Source of the DNA: Purshia tridentata
Taxonomy: Eukaryota; Streptophyta; Magnoliopsida; Rosales; Rosaceae
DNA length: 64,000 nucleotides
Direction: 5' to 3'
Assembly (NCBI GenBank): GCA_003254885.1
Contig: QANT01008504.1
Coordinates: forward strand, 55,119-119,118
The notes below the pieces were generated by a model that saw only the letters and a list, made by a program, of their open reading frames with translations, was not told the origin of the DNA and did no database searches. Positions 61,401-64,000 of this stretch are shown in pieces. How positions within the stretch are numbered: position 1 is the stretch's first letter; each line of letters starts with the position of its first letter. A program made the position numbers and the translations under genes.

Positions 61401-62750
61401 ATATTGATTTAGCTAAGCAAATTGTAGTGGGGGTGAGAGTTACATGAAGCCTATCTCTTCAATTAATGTATGTAACTATTTATGGGTTATGTATTAATAA
61501 TATATATCCATCTTAGCAGGTGAGGGGTGAAAGTTACATGAAGCTTATCTTTTCAATGATATTTATGAGTAAAGATATTGGCAAATGGCAACTGGCCAGA
61601 CTTCCCTTCAATACTTCTACATATTTCCGGAATATGCATGCAGGGTCCTTTCAATTTTCATCCCAATTATGCTTGGGCTTGTTACACGTGGCAACAACCC
61701 CGAGGCTAGGAATAGGGTAGTGCGTATGATCCATTTCAACAATACATTTTTGTCAAGTTTTACCAAAATGAAATGAAACTTTGTTGTTTTTATTAAGGAC
61801 TTGCACACCGTATGTACGAAGTCCAATTTGTACTTTATCCTATAAATTCCCAATGTAAAGTAAAAGGAGCACCTCTTCCCATAATTTTGGGCTGCATAAA
61901 CATATTTAAGTTCGTACTAAGCAATTTGAAAAGTCTAACATATCTTTTGTTGTTTTCATGCTATATGAATTAGAATTTAAATATATAGATGGTTGATCGG
62001 TGTTGGTGGGGCACATCATTAATGTATAAATAATCAAATATATCGTAAAGTAAGCATTACAGGAAAAAGACTTGTGCTTTTGGCTGGCTAGCTTTGTCAC
62101 TTCAACGTACGATATTTATAGGAAAAAACTAGGTATAACACATTTGGTTATCAATTGTATACTCACCAATATAAATAGGTATCACCTTTATTAAAGAGAT
62201 GATGGTATATACGATAGTATTAAAATGTGATATACTTAACATTACTCATATTTATATACTCTTCCATTTCATGGCACATATATATAAATCACAGAGGCTA
62301 CATATATATATATATATATATCTTTTAAACACTCATTCGATTGTTTAATTGTTTTTAGTGGCAAATATACATGCTAATGCTTGAATGATTGTATTCATAT
62401 TCACAATATAAGTATTTAATTATATAATTATTAGAGTGTGAATTTGAAATATATATTGATTAAGTTGAGTGTTACATAAATAAGTATGTGTTTCAGATTT
62501 ATAAATAATCCAAGTAGAGAACAAAGTGGCACATATTTAAGCATTACACAAAAAGGAGACCATCTTAATTACAACCTAAGTAATTTACAAACTCAGTTAA
62601 AGCACAAAGTGGCAGTACGTAGATCCATCTTAGTCCGCATACAGTAGGTAGCTAGTCTAGTTGACTCGATCCATATCCCTTCTTAATAAACTTCTTAATT
62701 AACTTCATCACAAATGCATGCCTAAGCTAGCTAGCTAATTAATTAATTAA
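58401..62750. other. gene-poor spacer between the two HIPP genes
   Basis: No gene recognised in about 4.3 kb. The region is AT-rich, holds a single N at 60046, an AT microsatellite near 62303-62320 and GCTAGC runs near 62726. The right end is the 3' flank of the partial HIPP gene. Confidence 0.55.
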
Positions 62751-63043
62751 TTACATGATGGAACATGCATTTGGGTTTTCATCGCTGAACAAAGTGGTGT
62801 ACTTGTCGTCTGGTGCATTTGGGTTAGGAAGTGCTTGAGCCACGTTTCTCACATAACCAGAGGGAGCCTTCTTGTCATAAGCTCCGGCAACATAAGGATA
62901 AGCCACCAAGTTGTAAGGGACATAAGGCCAAAGCTCTGCTTTCTTCCCTGTGCTCTTCACTTTCTTTAACACCTTGTTTGGCTCCACATAACCTGTCACT
63001 GTCACCCGGCTTTGCTTTCTGTTCACTTCCACTTGTTTAGCAC
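62751..63043 (-). CDS. heavy-metal-associated isoprenylated plant protein, last exon only (HIPP20-27 clade)
   Basis: Only the final coding exon lies in the window. It starts after a TAATCAG acceptor (AG at 63045-63044) and reads AKQVEVNRKQSRVTVTGYVE, then KVLKKVKSTGKKAELWPYVP, the second half of an HMA fold with the KKAELWPYVPY word typical of the HIPP20-27 clade. It ends FSDENPNACSIM, with farnesylation box CSIM. The CxxC metal-binding half must lie on an upstream exon beyond position 64000, since no matching exon is found between 63044 and the edge. The intron therefore exceeds 950 bases and contains a MITE. An in-frame Met near the exon's start (63032) is not the true start. Confidence 0.9.
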
Positions 63044-64000
63044 CTGATTAAAGTTAAATGCAACATTAATTAATCTACTTGACAATAACCTATGATATAT
63101 AGGACAGAACAATTGTTTTGTGTGTAGAAAATGTTAATTATATTCAAATTAAATACTTAACCAGAAAATCTTGCTAGGGGCAACTTGCAACATAAGAGCA
63201 TTTTTAAAAGATTCTTCAAATGAAGAATTTTTCATTTTTTGAATAGAGAAAAGAGTATTTTGGGATTCAAAAGATTCTTCGAAATGAATCTTCAATTGAA
63301 AATTCAATTTCTTTTCAAATTTAGGACCTTCTCTCCTCTCTTCAAATATTAATTTGTTTATAATTCTTATACAATTTTCATTCTCTTTTCTTTAATAATA
63401 AATTTGAAATGAATAAATTAAACTTTAAAAATAAGTAGTGCATAGAACAAATAAAAATAATTACTTAATAAAAAAATAAAAATAATTAGTGCATATAATA
63501 GATATAAATATTTAAAATTAGAAGTTTTTTAGAAAGTAAAAAATTCAAATAGCAAATATCACTTTTCAAATTGAGATATAAACCACTAAATATGATTTTA
63601 AAGAATAATTTTACAAAACCTTTTAAAAATGCTCTAACAATGTGTTCCCATTTCACGTTGCAATTATTATGGTTTATGACACATGCATGTACTCGTCATG
63701 TAAAGAATAAAAATAAAAACAGAGGCTTTATGATTTATAAATCTCTACAAAAAGCTGCTTACAATGTCAGTTTTTTGTACGATGTAAGAAAGACAACAGT
63801 CTGAAAAAAGCAAAAAGAAGAAAGAGAAGAGAGTCAAAGTAATTTCTGTTGACTTTGGTCCCCTTTACGAGGAAGCTCAGAAATCCTAGCCTCTACTGTA
63901 CACTCTTTTTGCTTTCTCCATTTCCTTTCTTTAATTTGTTATTACCAGTGGCCAAAAGAAAAAAAATTTGTAATTACCAACTGGCTAGCTCCTCTAAAAC
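63044..64000 (-). other. intron of the partial HIPP gene, running off the window
   Basis: AT-rich sequence between the last HIPP exon and the window edge. It holds a complete 439-base MITE (63196-63634). I searched it for a minus-strand exon with an HMA CxxC motif and found none. The region beyond about 63800 could also be promoter if the first exon had been lost, but an intron is the simpler reading. Confidence 0.6.
63196..63634. mobile_element. Tourist-like MITE, copy 2 (complete)
   Basis: Terminal inverted repeats GAGCATTTTTAAAAG (left) and CTTTTAAAAATGCTC (right, one mismatch in the inner bases) are flanked by TAA at 63193-63195 and 63635-63637. A TAA target duplication and a GAGCA tip fit the PIF/Harbinger (Tourist) class. 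It is 439 bases with no coding capacity, inside the intron of the partial HIPP gene. Interior order matches copy 1 at 39619. Confidence 0.92.

Noticed and set aside
62751-63032. Treating the second HIPP as a complete 93-residue gene starting at the internal Met
   Set aside because: The frame continues to a clean splice acceptor upstream of that Met, and a HIPP without its CxxC half would lack the metal site.
1-64000. CRISPR arrays, rRNA or tRNA genes, LTR retrotransposon coding regions, viral insertions
   Set aside because: I saw no regularly spaced repeats, no cloverleaf with box A/B, no gag-pol motifs and no viral protein-like frames; very diverged remnants could escape reading by eye.

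Overview
This is a nuclear window from a eudicot plant, probably a woody core eudicot. The evidence is AT-rich spacers, GT-AG introns, multi-exon genes of plant-only families, MITE-type transposons, and a MYB repressor very like the grapevine MYBC2 class. I cannot name the species. There is no operon, plasmid, phage or CRISPR structure. Two assembly gaps are present: nine Ns inside a poly-T run at 19648-19656 and one N at 60046.

Layout: an IDA/PIP-type secreted signalling peptide gene (minus, 1302-1556); quinolinate phosphoribosyltransferase of plastid NAD synthesis (plus, 10 exons, 3039-6544); a 5.6 kb spacer with a possible gene-fragment-carrying transposon; a FAB1C-type phosphatidylinositol-3-phosphate 5-kinase (plus, 11 exons, 12822-19520, 1747 residues); a DUF4228/PADRE protein (minus, 21036-22039); a U-box/ARM E3 ubiquitin ligase of the PUB10/11 type (minus, 23864-26015); a 7.6 kb gene-poor spacer; an R2R3-MYB repressor of the MYBC2 type (minus, 33655-35551); another spacer of almost 8 kb with three mobile elements; a DUF3326 protein with a transit peptide (minus, 9 exons, 43379-47350); an LPR1/LPR2-like multicopper oxidase (minus, 48016-50913); a HIPP32-34-type metal-associated isoprenylated protein (minus, 54625-56584); and the last exon of a second HIPP gene (minus, 62751-63043) whose 5' exons lie beyond the right edge.

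I joined the exons by hand for every complete gene. Phases agree at every junction and all reading frames stay open, so these genes look intact. They do not form a pathway or cluster: NAD synthesis, phosphoinositide signalling, ubiquitination, flavonoid repression, iron/phosphate root sensing and metal binding are simply neighbours.

The spacers hold small non-autonomous transposons. Two have perfect 8-bp target duplications and hAT-like ends. Two copies of one Tourist-like MITE family are present, one inside the intron of the partial HIPP gene. Long-arm inverted-repeat elements and two recent tandem duplications (78 bp and 135 bp) also occur. I did not find a convincing new biological system. 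The best leads are the IDA-type peptide, the degenerate FYVE finger kept by the FAB1C-type kinase, the uncharacterised DUF3326 protein, the MYBC2-type repressor that ends right after its EAR motif, and the hAT-like pair.
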